From: Pseudomonas fluorescens
Lineage (GTDB): Bacteria > Pseudomonadota > Gammaproteobacteria > Pseudomonadales > Pseudomonadaceae
Length of the DNA: 64,000 nucleotides
Direction of reading: 5' to 3'
Assembly (NCBI RefSeq): GCF_902497995.1
Contig: NZ_CABVII010000004.1
Coordinates: forward strand, 186,001-250,000
Shown: positions 16,402 to 25,873 of the stretch, in pieces
Numbering within the stretch: position 1 is the stretch's first letter
Layout of the letters: each line of letters opens with the position of its first letter
Program-made: the position numbers and the translations under genes
Notes under the pieces: model-generated
Seen by the model: the letters and a program-made list of their open reading frames with translations, nothing else
Database searches by the model: none
What the model was told of the DNA's origin: nothing

Positions 16402-17793
16402 ATGACTCCGCAAATAACCGCTCAAATGGCGCACCGCCGGGGGCTGACCTTCTGGGGGCAGTGGCTGTGCGCGATCGTTCTGATCAACCTTCTACTGATG
16501 CTGCTGGTGTATTGGCGGGTCGGCAGCCTGGCCAGTGAATACCGCGTGCTGATGACGCTCACCGTGCTCGGTTCGGTACCGATCTACAGTGCCATGCAGG
16601 TTTATCACAAACGTCACGGCCTGTTGAACGGCCTCGGTCGGTTGCTGGCCGGCTGGCTGATCCTGCTCGCGGTACTCATGACTATCGCCTTTATCACCCA
16701 GACCAGTGTGAGGTTTTCACGCCAGGTCATCATCGTCTGGGCAATCATGGGCTTCGTGGTCCAGGCGGCGAGTTTTCTGCCGCTGCACTTCCTGGCCCGA
16801 CTGCATGCGCGCAAGGTCTGCCAACAGCGCCGTTCCATCATCATCGGCACTTGCCCGACCGCCGACGAGCTGGCCAGAAAACTTACCCAGCCGGATCAAG
16901 CGCGGGTATTGGGTTTCGTCGCCACCGAAGATCTGACCGGCCCCGCCCCCAGTGTCCTGCCGTTGCTCGGTCGCGTCTGCGAGACCCGCGACATCATCTC
17001 GCGCTTGGATATTCGCCGCGTCTATATCGTTCTGCCAATGGCGCAGGCCGCCCTCATTGAAGCCTTGTACATCGATTTGCTGGACATGAACGTCGACGTG
17101 GTGTGGATTCCGGACTTGGGCAGCATGGTACTGCTCAACCAGTCGATCTCCGAAATCGAGCGCATGCCGGCGATCTACCTCAACGAAAGCCTGATCAGTT
17201 CGCATCCCGGCAGCCTGCTCTGCAAGGAACTGTTCGAACGCAGCCTGGCCGCCGTGGCCATTCTCCTGTTCAGCCCGTTGCTGGTGGCCGTGGCGATTGC
17301 CGTCAAGGTCACTTCGCCAGGTCCGGTGCTGTTCAAGCAGAATCGTCACGGCCACGACGCCGAAATCTTCCAGGTCTGGAAGTTTCGCTCGATGCGCGTG
17401 CACGACGATCAACAGGTGCGCCAGGCCACCCGCGACGATGACCGCGTAACCCCGCTCGGACGCTTTCTGCGCCGCTCTTCGATCGATGAATTGCCGCAAC
17501 TGTTCAACGTGCTGTTCGGCCAGATGGCCCTGGTCGGACCGCGCCCGCATGCCGTCACCCACAACGTCTATTACACCGGCAAGGTGCGCGCCTACATGGC
17601 TCGTCATCGGCTCAAGCCCGGCATCACCGGGCTGGCCCAAATCACCGGACATCGGGGTGAAACCGAGACCGTGGAAAAAATGCAGCGGCGCGTCGCCCAG
17701 GACCTCAACTACATCAACCAATGGTCGCTGTGGCTGGACATCAAGATCCTGCTCAAGACGCCGTTCACCCTGTTTTCCAAAGACATCTACTGA
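16402..17793 (+). CDS. Undecaprenyl-phosphate hexose-1-phosphate transferase (WcaJ-like)
   Basis: 463 aa from the ATG at 16402; the longer open frame extends into the Wzc gene and is not used. It has N-terminal membrane helices and a CoA-binding-like middle (RSIIIGTCPTADELARKL). A last membrane helix near 285 leads into the bacterial sugar transferase domain: QVWKFRSMRV, RRSSIDELPQLFNVLFG, MALVGPRP and LKPGITGLAQITGHRGET. It attaches the first sugar, probably glucose-1-phosphate or galactose-1-phosphate, to undecaprenyl phosphate and so starts the repeat unit. 104 bases separate it from wzc. Confidence 0.93.
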   Translation: MTPQITAQMAHRRGLTFWGQWLCAIVLINLLLMLLVYWRVGSLASEYRVLMTLTVLGSVPIYSAMQVYHKRHGLLNGLGRLLAGWLILLAVLMTIAFITQTSVRFSRQVIIVWAIMGFVVQAASFLPLHFLARLHARKVCQQRRSIIIGTCPTADELARKLTQPDQARVLGFVATEDLTGPAPSVLPLLGRVCETRDIISRLDIRRVYIVLPMAQAALIEALYIDLLDMNVDVVWIPDLGSMVLLNQSISEIERMPAIYLNESLISSHPGSLLCKELFERSLAAVAILLFSPLLVAVAIAVKVTSPGPVLFKQNRHGHDAEIFQVWKFRSMRVHDDQQVRQATRDDDRVTPLGRFLRRSSIDELPQLFNVLFGQMALVGPRPHAVTHNVYYTGKVRAYMARHRLKPGITGLAQITGHRGETETVEKMQRRVAQDLNYINQWSLWLDIKILLKTPFTLFSKDIY

Positions 17794-17840
17794 CGTTGTG
17801 TCCACGTGGATCGATACCACGAAGCCCGGAGGTTTTCCCG

Positions 17841-19172
17841 ATGAATGTGAGCGTATTCGGAATTGGCTATGTCGGCCTTGTACAGGGGGCCGCACTGGCG
17901 GAAGCGGGCCACAACGTGCTGTGCGTGGATGTCGACGCCGCCAGGGTACAGGCACTCAGGGATGGCACGCTGCCGCTTTATGAACCAGGCCTGAAAAGCC
18001 TGGTTCGCGACAACTACCAGAGCGGACGCCTGCAATTTGGCACCGACCTTGTCGCCGCCGTACACCACGCCCAGTTGCAGTTGATCGCCGTCGGCACGCC
18101 ACCGGACGAAGACGGCTCGGCCGACCTGCAGTATGTGCTGAGTGTGGCGGACACCATCGCCCACCACATGCAGTGCCACCAGATCATCGTCGACAAATCC
18201 ACGGTCCCGGTCGGTACCGCCGACCGGGTGCGAGCGCACATCAATCAGGTTCTGGCGGATACCGATCGCAGTGACCTGACGTTCGACGTGGTCTCCAACC
18301 CGGAATTTCTCAAGGAAGGCTGCGCGGTTGAAGACTGCATGCGCCCGGACCGCATCATCATCGGCACCGACAGCCCGCATGCCGAAGCGGTCATGCGCGA
18401 GTTGTACGAACCCTTCAATCGCAACCGCGAAAAAATCATCGTCATGGACGCGCGCAGCGCCGAACTGACCAAGTACGTCGCCAACTGCATGCTGGCGACG
18501 AAGATCAGCTTCATGAACGAAATGGCCAACCTCGCCGAAAAGCTCGGAGCCGACATCGAGATGGTGCGCCACGGCATCGGCTCCGATCCCCGCATCGGTT
18601 ATCAATTCATCTACCCGGGGCTGGGTTATGGCGGATCGTGCTTTCCCAAGGATGTGCAGGCACTGATACGCATCGCCACCAACGTCGACTTCGACGCCCG
18701 TGTGCTCAAGGCGGTCGAGACGCGCAATAACGAACAGAAAACCATGCTGTTCAGCAAGATCTTCAATCATTTCGACGGCGCGCTGCGGGGCAAGACCTTC
18801 GCCTTGTGGGGCTTGAGCTTCAAACCCAACACCGACGACATGCGCGAAGCCCCCAGCCGGGTCTTGATGGAGGCCTTATGGAAAGCCGGGGCAAGGGTCC
18901 AGGCGTTCGACCCCAAAGCGATGGAAGAAGCCCAGCGTATCTATGGCGCGCTTGATGACCTGACGCTGGCGGGCACCAAGGAAGCGGCCCTGAAAAATGC
19001 CGATGCCCTGATCATCGCGACCGAGTGGCAATCGTTTCGCGCACCGGACTTCGACCTGCTCAGTCAGCAACTGGCGCAACCGGTGATTTTTGACGGACGC
19101 AATCTGTTCGACCCGCAGCGCTTGAAACATCGTGGTTTCACCTACTACTCAGTAGGCCGCCAGACACTCTAA
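17841..19172 (+). CDS. ugd: UDP-glucose 6-dehydrogenase
   Basis: 443 aa from the ATG at 17841, with GGAGG a few bases upstream. NAD-binding FGIGYVGLVQGAALAEAG is at the N-terminus, followed by GTPPDEDG, VDKSTVPVGTA and SNPEFLKEG. The catalytic Cys is C267 in LGYGGSCFPKD, and a C-terminal domain contains FKPNTDDMREAPS. It converts UDP-glucose to UDP-glucuronate with two NAD. This supplies an acidic sugar to the polymer and a substrate to the divergent epimerase at 10005. Confidence 0.95.
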   Translation: MNVSVFGIGYVGLVQGAALAEAGHNVLCVDVDAARVQALRDGTLPLYEPGLKSLVRDNYQSGRLQFGTDLVAAVHHAQLQLIAVGTPPDEDGSADLQYVLSVADTIAHHMQCHQIIVDKSTVPVGTADRVRAHINQVLADTDRSDLTFDVVSNPEFLKEGCAVEDCMRPDRIIIGTDSPHAEAVMRELYEPFNRNREKIIVMDARSAELTKYVANCMLATKISFMNEMANLAEKLGADIEMVRHGIGSDPRIGYQFIYPGLGYGGSCFPKDVQALIRIATNVDFDARVLKAVETRNNEQKTMLFSKIFNHFDGALRGKTFALWGLSFKPNTDDMREAPSRVLMEALWKAGARVQAFDPKAMEEAQRIYGALDDLTLAGTKEAALKNADALIIATEWQSFRAPDFDLLSQQLAQPVIFDGRNLFDPQRLKHRGFTYYSVGRQTL

Positions 19173-19190
19173 TGATGAAGGAGCCAGGCA

Positions 19191-20999
19191 ATGATCAGGT
19201 TGAAATTAGTCGAGCGGTTCACTCCCGCTCTGCTTGAGACCCACAAAGCTTTTTCCTTCATCAACTTTGCTTCCATCGGCAGTCTGTTCGAACAGGCCGA
19301 GGGCCGCGACGTCAGCTATTTTTGCGATGGCATGCTGCTGTCGGCGTTCATGTCGCGCATCACCGGGCAGCCTGTCGAGCGGGTCAGTTTCGATTTCACC
19401 TCCATCGCCGACCCGGTGCTGCGCAATGCCGAGCAACGGGGCCGGCGTGTGTATTTTGTCGGGGCCCGGCAAGTGGAACTGGACCTGTTCCTGCTCAAAA
19501 TCAGGGGTCTTTATCCGCGCTTGAAGATCGCCGGCTTTCACAACGGTTACTTCGATACGGCGCAGGCACAACGCATACATGCCGACATCCGCGACAGCGC
19601 CACGGACATCCTGATCACAGGTCTGGGCGCCGGACTCCAGGAGCAATTCGTCGAGGAGGCCCTGAGCCAGGGCTTTGGCGGGGTGGCATTCACCTGCGGC
19701 GGTTTCATTCGGCAGGAAGCCACGGCCATCCGCAATTACTACCCCGAATTGATCAACCGCCTGCATCTGCGCGCGTTTTACCGCATGTACCGTGAGCCGC
19801 ACACGATCCAGCGCTACCTGATCGACTATCCGAGAAACTTTTTTCATCTGTGGGCAATGCTCGCCCTGCACAAAGTGACTATCGATCTACTGCACCCCGA
19901 CTGCCGGGAAACCAGGATGAACATTCTGTTCATTCTCAAGGATTTCAGCCCTGGCGGAGGGGTCGAGGGTGTCCAGCAGCGCCTGGCCGGGCAATTTCTG
20001 AAGGAGGGCCGCCAGGTCGGTTTTTACGTCATGAACGGCGATACGCCGGCGCAAGCGGGCGCGACGTTTTTCCAGGGCGGCGGCGATGGGATCAAGGGCC
20101 TGCTCAAGTCCATCTTCCTGTTGCGCCGGATCATTCGCCGCGAAGGCGTGACTCACCTGATCGCCGCCAAGGAACAGGCCAACCTCTGCACTTGGTTCGC
20201 CACATTGAACACCTGCTGCCGGGTCATTTATACCCGTCATGCGGCGCTCGATTGCGAGGAACAGAAGACCGGGCCCACCAGCCTGCGCCTGCTCTACGCT
20301 TTATACCTGTGCGGCACTGGCAAGGTCGTGGCGGTATCCAATGGCCTGTGTCAGAGCCTTGCCGAGCTGATGCCCTGGGGACGCCAGCGCATCAGCTACT
20401 GCCCCAACGCCGTGATCAGCGAATACATGCTCAATGCCGCGCAGGCGCCCTTGCCCGACGGCTTGCCCGCCGACTACTGGCTGGGGGTGGGACGGCTGGT
20501 GCAGCCAAAAGGCTTCCATCTGTTACTCGATGCCTACGCAATGGTCTTGCTCCGTGCAACGCCGTTGCCGGATCTGGTGATTGCCGGAGATGGCCCGGAG
20601 CGCGTCGCGCTGACCGCACAGGCACAACGCCTGGGCATCGCAGACCGGGTGCATTTCACCGGTTATCTGAGCAACCCCTATCCCCTGATCCGCCACGCCC
20701 GGCTGCTGATCCTGAGTTCGGTCCATGAAGGCTTGCCTACGGTGCTGATCGAAGCCCTGGCGCTGGGTACGCCGACATTGGCTTGCGAGTGTGGCAGCGG
20801 CGCCCGGGAGTTGCTCGATCACGGCCGGCTTGGGCGTCTGGTGAAGGTCAATGATGTGCCGGCGCTGGCAGAAGGACTGCTGCACAGCCTGACCCCGGAC
20901 GGTCAGGTTGCGCCGGCCGGTCGCGTCGCGGCAGAGGCGGTTCGACAGTACGGCAGTCATCAGTCCGCCGAGGCCTACTACCAGGTATGGAATCAATGA
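19191..20999 (+). CDS. GT26 (WecG/TagA)-GT4 fusion glycosyltransferase
   Basis: 602 aa in one uninterrupted frame. Residues 1-240 are a WecG/TagA/CpsF (GT26) domain: FCDGMLLSAFMSRITG, RRVYFVGARQVELD, KIAGFHNGYFD, DILITGLGAGLQEQF and FTCGGFIRQEA. Residues 243-602 are a complete GT4 domain: MNILFILKDFSPGGGVEG, LGVGRLVQPKGFHLL, VIAGDGPERVAL and the E-x7-E motif HEGLPTVLIEALALGTP. The two enzymes normally act on consecutive steps and are usually separate proteins. A Met codon at 19917 marks the domain border but has only a weak ribosome binding site. It probably adds two sugars in sequence. Confidence 0.9.
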   Translation: MIRLKLVERFTPALLETHKAFSFINFASIGSLFEQAEGRDVSYFCDGMLLSAFMSRITGQPVERVSFDFTSIADPVLRNAEQRGRRVYFVGARQVELDLFLLKIRGLYPRLKIAGFHNGYFDTAQAQRIHADIRDSATDILITGLGAGLQEQFVEEALSQGFGGVAFTCGGFIRQEATAIRNYYPELINRLHLRAFYRMYREPHTIQRYLIDYPRNFFHLWAMLALHKVTIDLLHPDCRETRMNILFILKDFSPGGGVEGVQQRLAGQFLKEGRQVGFYVMNGDTPAQAGATFFQGGGDGIKGLLKSIFLLRRIIRREGVTHLIAAKEQANLCTWFATLNTCCRVIYTRHAALDCEEQKTGPTSLRLLYALYLCGTGKVVAVSNGLCQSLAELMPWGRQRISYCPNAVISEYMLNAAQAPLPDGLPADYWLGVGRLVQPKGFHLLLDAYAMVLLRATPLPDLVIAGDGPERVALTAQAQRLGIADRVHFTGYLSNPYPLIRHARLLILSSVHEGLPTVLIEALALGTPTLACECGSGARELLDHGRLGRLVKVNDVPALAEGLLHSLTPDGQVAPAGRVAAEAVRQYGSHQSAEAYYQVWNQ

Positions 21000-22108
21000 A
21001 GAAGCTGCTGATCATTCTGCATGACTTGGGCGCAGGGGGTGCCGAAAAGATGATGGCGCGCCTCGCCGGGGCGCTGGCCGATGCCGGCAATGACGTGACC
21101 CTGCTGATGCTCACCGGCGGCGGAGTCAATGTCGCGAGCCTCGATCCACGGGTCAAACAGGTCGAGCTCAATAGCGCACGCAGTGCGAGTGCCGTGCCGG
21201 CCCTGGCGCGATTTCTGCGGCGCAACCGCTTTGATGCGCAATTGGCCGCCCTCACCCATGTCAACGTGGTGGCGATTGCCGCAGCAGCGCTATCCGGGAC
21301 CCTGCCCCGCCTGCATGTCAGCGAACGCAACGCGTTTTCCCACGACAAACACGTCAACCCGTCCCTGCGGGTCCGGCTGGCCTATTGGGTGGCGCCACTG
21401 CTGTACCGGCTCATCCCCAACCCGGTGATCTGCGTGTCACGGGGGGTCGCCGAGGATCTGGTCGAGACCACCCTGACCCGTCAGCGCGATGTCACGATTG
21501 CCGACAACCCGGTACTGGACAATGACTTTCGCGACAGGCCGCTTCCCGCTCCGGAGCATCATTGGCTGCGGGAAAAAACCACACCGGTGATTGTCGCCGT
21601 GGGGCGGCTGGTCCGACAGAAAGGCTTCGACACCCTGATCGATGCCTTCGCCCGACTGCCCGATCGCACGGCGCGCTTGATCATCTTCGGTGAAGGCACG
21701 CTCAGGACACCCTTGCTCGATCAGGCCCGCACGCTAGCCGTGGCCGATCGGGTCGACCTGCCGGGCTACACCGCCGATCCCATGGCGCAAGTCGCGGCGG
21801 CCGATTGCTTTGTATTGTCGTCGCGTTTCGAAGGCAGCCCGAACGCGCTGGTCGAAGCCCTGGCCACCGGCACCCCGGTGGTAGCGACGCGTTGTCCGCA
21901 CGGCCCGCAGGACATTCTCGACAACGGCACCGTCGCGCCGCTGGTGGCGGTCGATGACCCCGCGGCGCTGGCGCAGGCGATCAGCGAACAACTGAACGCC
22001 GCGAACGATACACGGCGCCCGATACGTATCGATGCCGCCGCCCGCTTCATGAATGCCCAGGCGGTGAAGACCTACCTCAGTGCCTTGCTCGGGAGCCCAC
22101 CGCCATGA
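20996..22108 (+). CDS. GT4 family glycosyltransferase
   Basis: 370 aa starting at ATG 20996, which overlaps the previous stop as ATGA; an in-frame ATG at 20987 adds three residues. The N-terminal Gly-rich acceptor loop is ILHDLGAGGAEKMMARLAG. The C-terminal nucleotide-sugar domain has VAVGRLVRQKGFDTLIDAF, IIFGEGTLRTPL and SSRFEGSPNALVEALATGTP with the E-x7-E pair. It is a retaining, cytosolic or membrane-associated enzyme that extends the lipid-linked repeat unit. Donor and linkage are unknown. Confidence 0.92.
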   Translation: MKKLLIILHDLGAGGAEKMMARLAGALADAGNDVTLLMLTGGGVNVASLDPRVKQVELNSARSASAVPALARFLRRNRFDAQLAALTHVNVVAIAAAALSGTLPRLHVSERNAFSHDKHVNPSLRVRLAYWVAPLLYRLIPNPVICVSRGVAEDLVETTLTRQRDVTIADNPVLDNDFRDRPLPAPEHHWLREKTTPVIVAVGRLVRQKGFDTLIDAFARLPDRTARLIIFGEGTLRTPLLDQARTLAVADRVDLPGYTADPMAQVAAADCFVLSSRFEGSPNALVEALATGTPVVATRCPHGPQDILDNGTVAPLVAVDDPAALAQAISEQLNAANDTRRPIRIDAAARFMNAQAVKTYLSALLGSPPP

Positions 22109-23445
22109 ACACACTGCAAGTCAGGTTCACCACGCTGCGCGATCTTTTCACGCTGTTCGGCGTGCTGTTCTACCTGCAGGTGATCAGCTTTTTTACCGGC
22201 CTGGGCAGTGCCTCCAGCCTGAACGATGCCCAGCGTGACCTTGAGGGTAACGTCGTCAACCAGGTCTGCGGCCTGATCACTCTGCTGGTACCTTTATTTT
22301 TCTTCATCCGCCACAAGGTGTTCCTCAGTCAGTGTTTTTACCGGCAGAACGCCTTTTTGCTGCTGTTCGTGCTTTGCGTCGCCGCGTCGATCAGTTGGTC
22401 CTACGATCCGATGCTCAGCCTCAAGCGTTTTGTCGCATTGATGAGCGTGGTGTTTTTCGGCGGATTCGTCGCCTACAACTACAGCCTCGAAAAAATCAGT
22501 TTCATGCTCGGCTGCACCCTCGGCGTAGCGGCGTTCATCGGGCTGATCTGCGCCTTGATCCTGCCGGACATCGCCTTCATTTCCGGAGGCATTCGCGACG
22601 GTGCGTTCAAGGGCATCTTCCCGGAAAAAAATGCCGGGGCGCGGATCAATGCCATCGCCGTTGTGTTGCTGCTGCCGATGATCCGCCGGCGCAATCCCTG
22701 GGCGATGTTCAGCGCACTGTGCTCACTCATCGCCATCGGGCTCGCCCAGTCCGCCACGGGGCTGGCGCTGATTTGCGCGGGGTCGGCAAGCTACTGGTAC
22801 TTTCTGACCATGATCCGTCTGCGGATCAACCGCTCATGGATGGCGTTCTTCGCGACCACAGTTCTGTACTTGCTGATCTGCCTGTTTCTGTTTGGTCATT
22901 ACACGCTTTTGTTGGAAATGGTCGGTCGCGACCCGTCACTCACCGACCGCATGCTGATCTGGGAGCTGTTGACACCCTACATCGATGCCGAGTTTGTCAG
23001 GGGTTACGGCTATGGTGGCTTCTGGTCCAGCCCCGATGCCGCCGCGTTCATTGCTCGCTGGGGTTACATCGGTAACGCCCACAGCGGCTACATGGAAACC
23101 CTGCTCAACGGCGGGATCGTGCAGCTGACGGCGCTGGGCCTGATGCTGGCCGAGGCGCTGGTCAAACAGTATCGCGCCGTGACGGCGGACCAGTCGCCGC
23201 AGTATCGGGCCAGTGCCCTGGTCATCATAGGACTGTTCATCGTCACCAATTACGTGGCGTACGTGGTCCCCAATTACCGCTCCGCGGAGTTTTTGGTGTT
23301 CTGCATCCTGGCCATGTCTTTCCATCATCACCACGCCGGACGCAGTCTTGCCAGACCGGGCGCAGCGTCGCATTCGACGGCGCGACGCAAGGTACTCAGC
23401 GGCGCCACCGCCAGCGTCGTAGCCAAGGAGAAAAGGCCATGTTGA
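22105..23445 (+). CDS. Wzy-like O-antigen/exopolysaccharide polymerase
   Basis: 446 aa integral membrane protein with 10-12 hydrophobic segments and a large periplasmic loop near residues 275-330 (LTDRMLIWELLTPYID ... YGGFWSSPDAAAF ... GNAHSGYMETLLNGG). The W(E/D)-type loop with NAHSGYME is typical of the O-antigen ligase/polymerase (Wzy_C, PF04932) family. Its start overlaps the previous stop by 4 bases. As the only such gene in the locus it is assigned as the polymerase, joining repeat units in the periplasm. Confidence 0.88.
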   Translation: MNTLQVRFTTLRDLFTLFGVLFYLQVISFFTGLGSASSLNDAQRDLEGNVVNQVCGLITLLVPLFFFIRHKVFLSQCFYRQNAFLLLFVLCVAASISWSYDPMLSLKRFVALMSVVFFGGFVAYNYSLEKISFMLGCTLGVAAFIGLICALILPDIAFISGGIRDGAFKGIFPEKNAGARINAIAVVLLLPMIRRRNPWAMFSALCSLIAIGLAQSATGLALICAGSASYWYFLTMIRLRINRSWMAFFATTVLYLLICLFLFGHYTLLLEMVGRDPSLTDRMLIWELLTPYIDAEFVRGYGYGGFWSSPDAAAFIARWGYIGNAHSGYMETLLNGGIVQLTALGLMLAEALVKQYRAVTADQSPQYRASALVIIGLFIVTNYVAYVVPNYRSAEFLVFCILAMSFHHHHAGRSLARPGAASHSTARRKVLSGATASVVAKEKRPC

Positions 23446-24374
23446 ACGAAGGCCCCCCTTCACCGGATTCGGTGTGCGTGGTGATTCCGATGTACAACGC
23501 CGCCAGTACCATCGAAAAGACCCTGGCGTCCCTGGTCCTGCAGACCCGTCAGCCCGAGCAGGTGATCGTCGTCGACGACGGCTCCAGCGATGACTGTGCC
23601 CAACGGGTCAGGAATTTTGTCGCGCCGTTTCGCCTGACCCTGTTGCAGCAGGCCAACCAGGGTCCGGCCCGTGCGCGCAACACAGGCATCTTTGCCGCCG
23701 AGGAAACCTTCATTGCCTTCCTCGATGCCGATGACCAGTGGCATCCACAGAAACTGGAAATGCAGCTGGCGCTGTATGACCGGTTGACGGCCCAGGGGCA
23801 TTCGGTCGGGCTGATCGATTGCTACCAGTTGAGTGTGTTCAGCGACGGCACACAGCAACTGGAAGAGCGGCGCAAGTGCGGCAATCACTTTGCTGATTTC
23901 ATGCGCGAGAATGTCATCAACGGTACGTCCGGCGTGCTGGTGGTGCGTGAAGTGGTCTGTGCCCTGGGTGGTTTCGACCCTTCCCTGCGCTTCGCCGAAG
24001 ACCGCCTGCTCTGGACGCGGATCGCCGAGCACTGGGAAATCCACACCGTGCCGCAAATCCTCCATCGGCGCGGGGTCGACAGCGGCAACATCACCGCGCA
24101 ACCGCAAAAATACTACCCGTACAAAGTCAGATTCATCGAACTGTACCTGGATCGCTACGGCCCGAGACTGACCCGGCAGCAGCGCATCCATTTCGTGTTG
24201 GCCAACCATGCCGAATTCCTCAATGCCTTTTCCCGGCGCGGCGAACATGCACAGGTGATCAAGGTGTTCCGGCAGATGCTCGGGCACTCCTGGCAAGCGC
24301 TGATTTGCTTCAATGGCAAACCGACCCTGCGTTACCTTTATGCGCGATTCAAGACGCTGCACAAGGTTTCCTGA
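23439..24374 (+). CDS. GT2 family glycosyltransferase
   Basis: 311 aa GT-A fold enzyme: VCVVIPMYNAASTIEKTLAS, VIVVDDGSSDD, NQGPARARNTG, and the metal-binding AFLDADDQWHP. It is cytosolic with no membrane helix. Its ATG lies inside the last 7 bases of the polymerase gene, suggesting translational coupling. It is probably an inverting transferase adding one residue of the repeat unit. Donor unknown. Confidence 0.92.
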   Translation: MLNEGPPSPDSVCVVIPMYNAASTIEKTLASLVLQTRQPEQVIVVDDGSSDDCAQRVRNFVAPFRLTLLQQANQGPARARNTGIFAAEETFIAFLDADDQWHPQKLEMQLALYDRLTAQGHSVGLIDCYQLSVFSDGTQQLEERRKCGNHFADFMRENVINGTSGVLVVREVVCALGGFDPSLRFAEDRLLWTRIAEHWEIHTVPQILHRRGVDSGNITAQPQKYYPYKVRFIELYLDRYGPRLTRQQRIHFVLANHAEFLNAFSRRGEHAQVIKVFRQMLGHSWQALICFNGKPTLRYLYARFKTLHKVS

Positions 24375-24412
24375 TCGCTCGCCCCTCGATCGAACGTCTG
24401 CCGGGTTTGCCC

Positions 24413-25831
24413 ATGGTCAATCAACGTCTCGTCACATTGAGCTGGATCTTCACCGAGAAATTCGGCCTGATTTTCCTGTCGATGATCACTTTTGTCGTGT
24501 ATGCCAGGCTGTTGTCGCCGGAAGAACTGGGGGTGGGTACGATCATCATCGCCAGCGTCGAGGTGATCGCCATCCTCTATTCCTCGGTGCTGGAAGACCC
24601 ACTGGTGCGGATGGAGCGTCTGGATGAGCGCCACATCGCCACGGCGTTCTGGGTGGCGGTACTGACCAGCCTGGTGTCCATCGCGATCATCACGGCCGTG
24701 GCGATGCTGTGGCTTGCATCCACCGCCCTGCAATGGATGACGGCGCTGGCTTCGGTGAAAATCCTGTTCACCATGATGGCGCGCGTCTATGTCGTGCAAT
24801 TGCGCCGTAGCAGCAACTTCAGGATGCTCGCTTCGCGCACACTGCTGGGCAAGGTGTCCGGCGGCGTTGCCGGTATCGCCGTGGCGCTCTTGGGTTTGGG
24901 CGCCTGGGCGGTGATTGCCCAGGCGCTGATCATGGAATTCGTTTCCATCCTGGTGTTGATGCTGAGTGACCGACGCCGAATCCCATGGGTCATTGACGGT
25001 CCATTCCTGCGTGAACTGCTGACGGCCGGCCTGCCCGTGGCCGTCAACACCCTGAGTTCGCAAACCCTTCAGCGCGGGGTCAATGTGGTCCTCGGTATCA
25101 CCGCCGGCACCCACGCTGTCGGCATCTTCAACCTGGCGATGCGCATCATCGATTTGCCACGCACGGCGTTTTACAACGGCCTGATGAGCTATGCACTGCC
25201 GGCATTCGCCAGACGCAGCGCCGAACCGTCGAGGTTGATCGGCTTCATTTTCGACTCGACAGCCGTCAGCTGCTTCCTCCTCACCCCGATCTTCATCGGT
25301 ATCGCCGTCACCGCCGAGAACATCGTCCTGCTGATCTTCGGAGCCAAATGGGCCGACGCGATCCCGCTGCTGCAAGTACTGGCCTGCACCGCCGCCATCG
25401 GCAACACCGCCATGTACGCCACCACCGCGCTGGTGGCCGTCAACCGCACGCACCTGACCCTCAAGGCGGAAGTGGGCACCACCTTGCTGGCGCTGGCGCT
25501 GGTCTACGGGCTGGGGCCGCTTTATGGCGGCATGGCCGCTGCCCTGGCGTTGCTGCTGCGGATGCTGATCGTCACACCCTTGCAGATTCGCGGGCTGAAC
25601 ACCGCCATCGGTTCTGGCTGGCGTGCGTTTTTCGCCTCCAGCTATCGCAGTGTGACGGCCTCGCTGGTCATGGCCGCGGCAGTGCTGTGGCTGACCCCAT
25701 GGCTGCAGGTGCAGGGGGTTGTGCACCTGGCCTGCAGCATCGGTATCGGCGCGCTGACCTATGCGCTGGCCTACAGCCTGTTGCACCCGCGCTGGCCGCA
25801 AGAATTCAAATCGGTATTCACCACCCGCTGA
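24413..25831 (+). CDS. Wzx-like polysaccharide flippase (MOP superfamily)
   Basis: 472 aa from the ATG at 24413 (MVNQRLVTLSWIFTEKFG). An upstream in-frame start would overlap the GT2 gene. About 12-14 hydrophobic segments. The N-terminal FVVYARLLSPEELGVGTII and the central FNLAMRIIDLPRTAFYNGLMSYALPAF are characteristic of the Polysacc_synt/Wzx family. It moves the lipid-linked repeat unit across the inner membrane for the polymerase. The ribosome binding site is weak, in line with translational coupling to the upstream GT2 gene 38 bases away. Confidence 0.9.
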   Translation: MVNQRLVTLSWIFTEKFGLIFLSMITFVVYARLLSPEELGVGTIIIASVEVIAILYSSVLEDPLVRMERLDERHIATAFWVAVLTSLVSIAIITAVAMLWLASTALQWMTALASVKILFTMMARVYVVQLRRSSNFRMLASRTLLGKVSGGVAGIAVALLGLGAWAVIAQALIMEFVSILVLMLSDRRRIPWVIDGPFLRELLTAGLPVAVNTLSSQTLQRGVNVVLGITAGTHAVGIFNLAMRIIDLPRTAFYNGLMSYALPAFARRSAEPSRLIGFIFDSTAVSCFLLTPIFIGIAVTAENIVLLIFGAKWADAIPLLQVLACTAAIGNTAMYATTALVAVNRTHLTLKAEVGTTLLALALVYGLGPLYGGMAAALALLLRMLIVTPLQIRGLNTAIGSGWRAFFASSYRSVTASLVMAAAVLWLTPWLQVQGVVHLACSIGIGALTYALAYSLLHPRWPQEFKSVFTTR

Positions 25832-25873
25832 ACCCACTCCCTCCGCAATCCTTCTGCGACAGGAACGCCCAAC

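Noticed and set aside
19917..20999. Reading the GT26-GT4 protein as two genes
   Set aside because: There is no stop or frame change at the border and the Met codon at 19917 has only a weak ribosome binding site; kept as a fusion.
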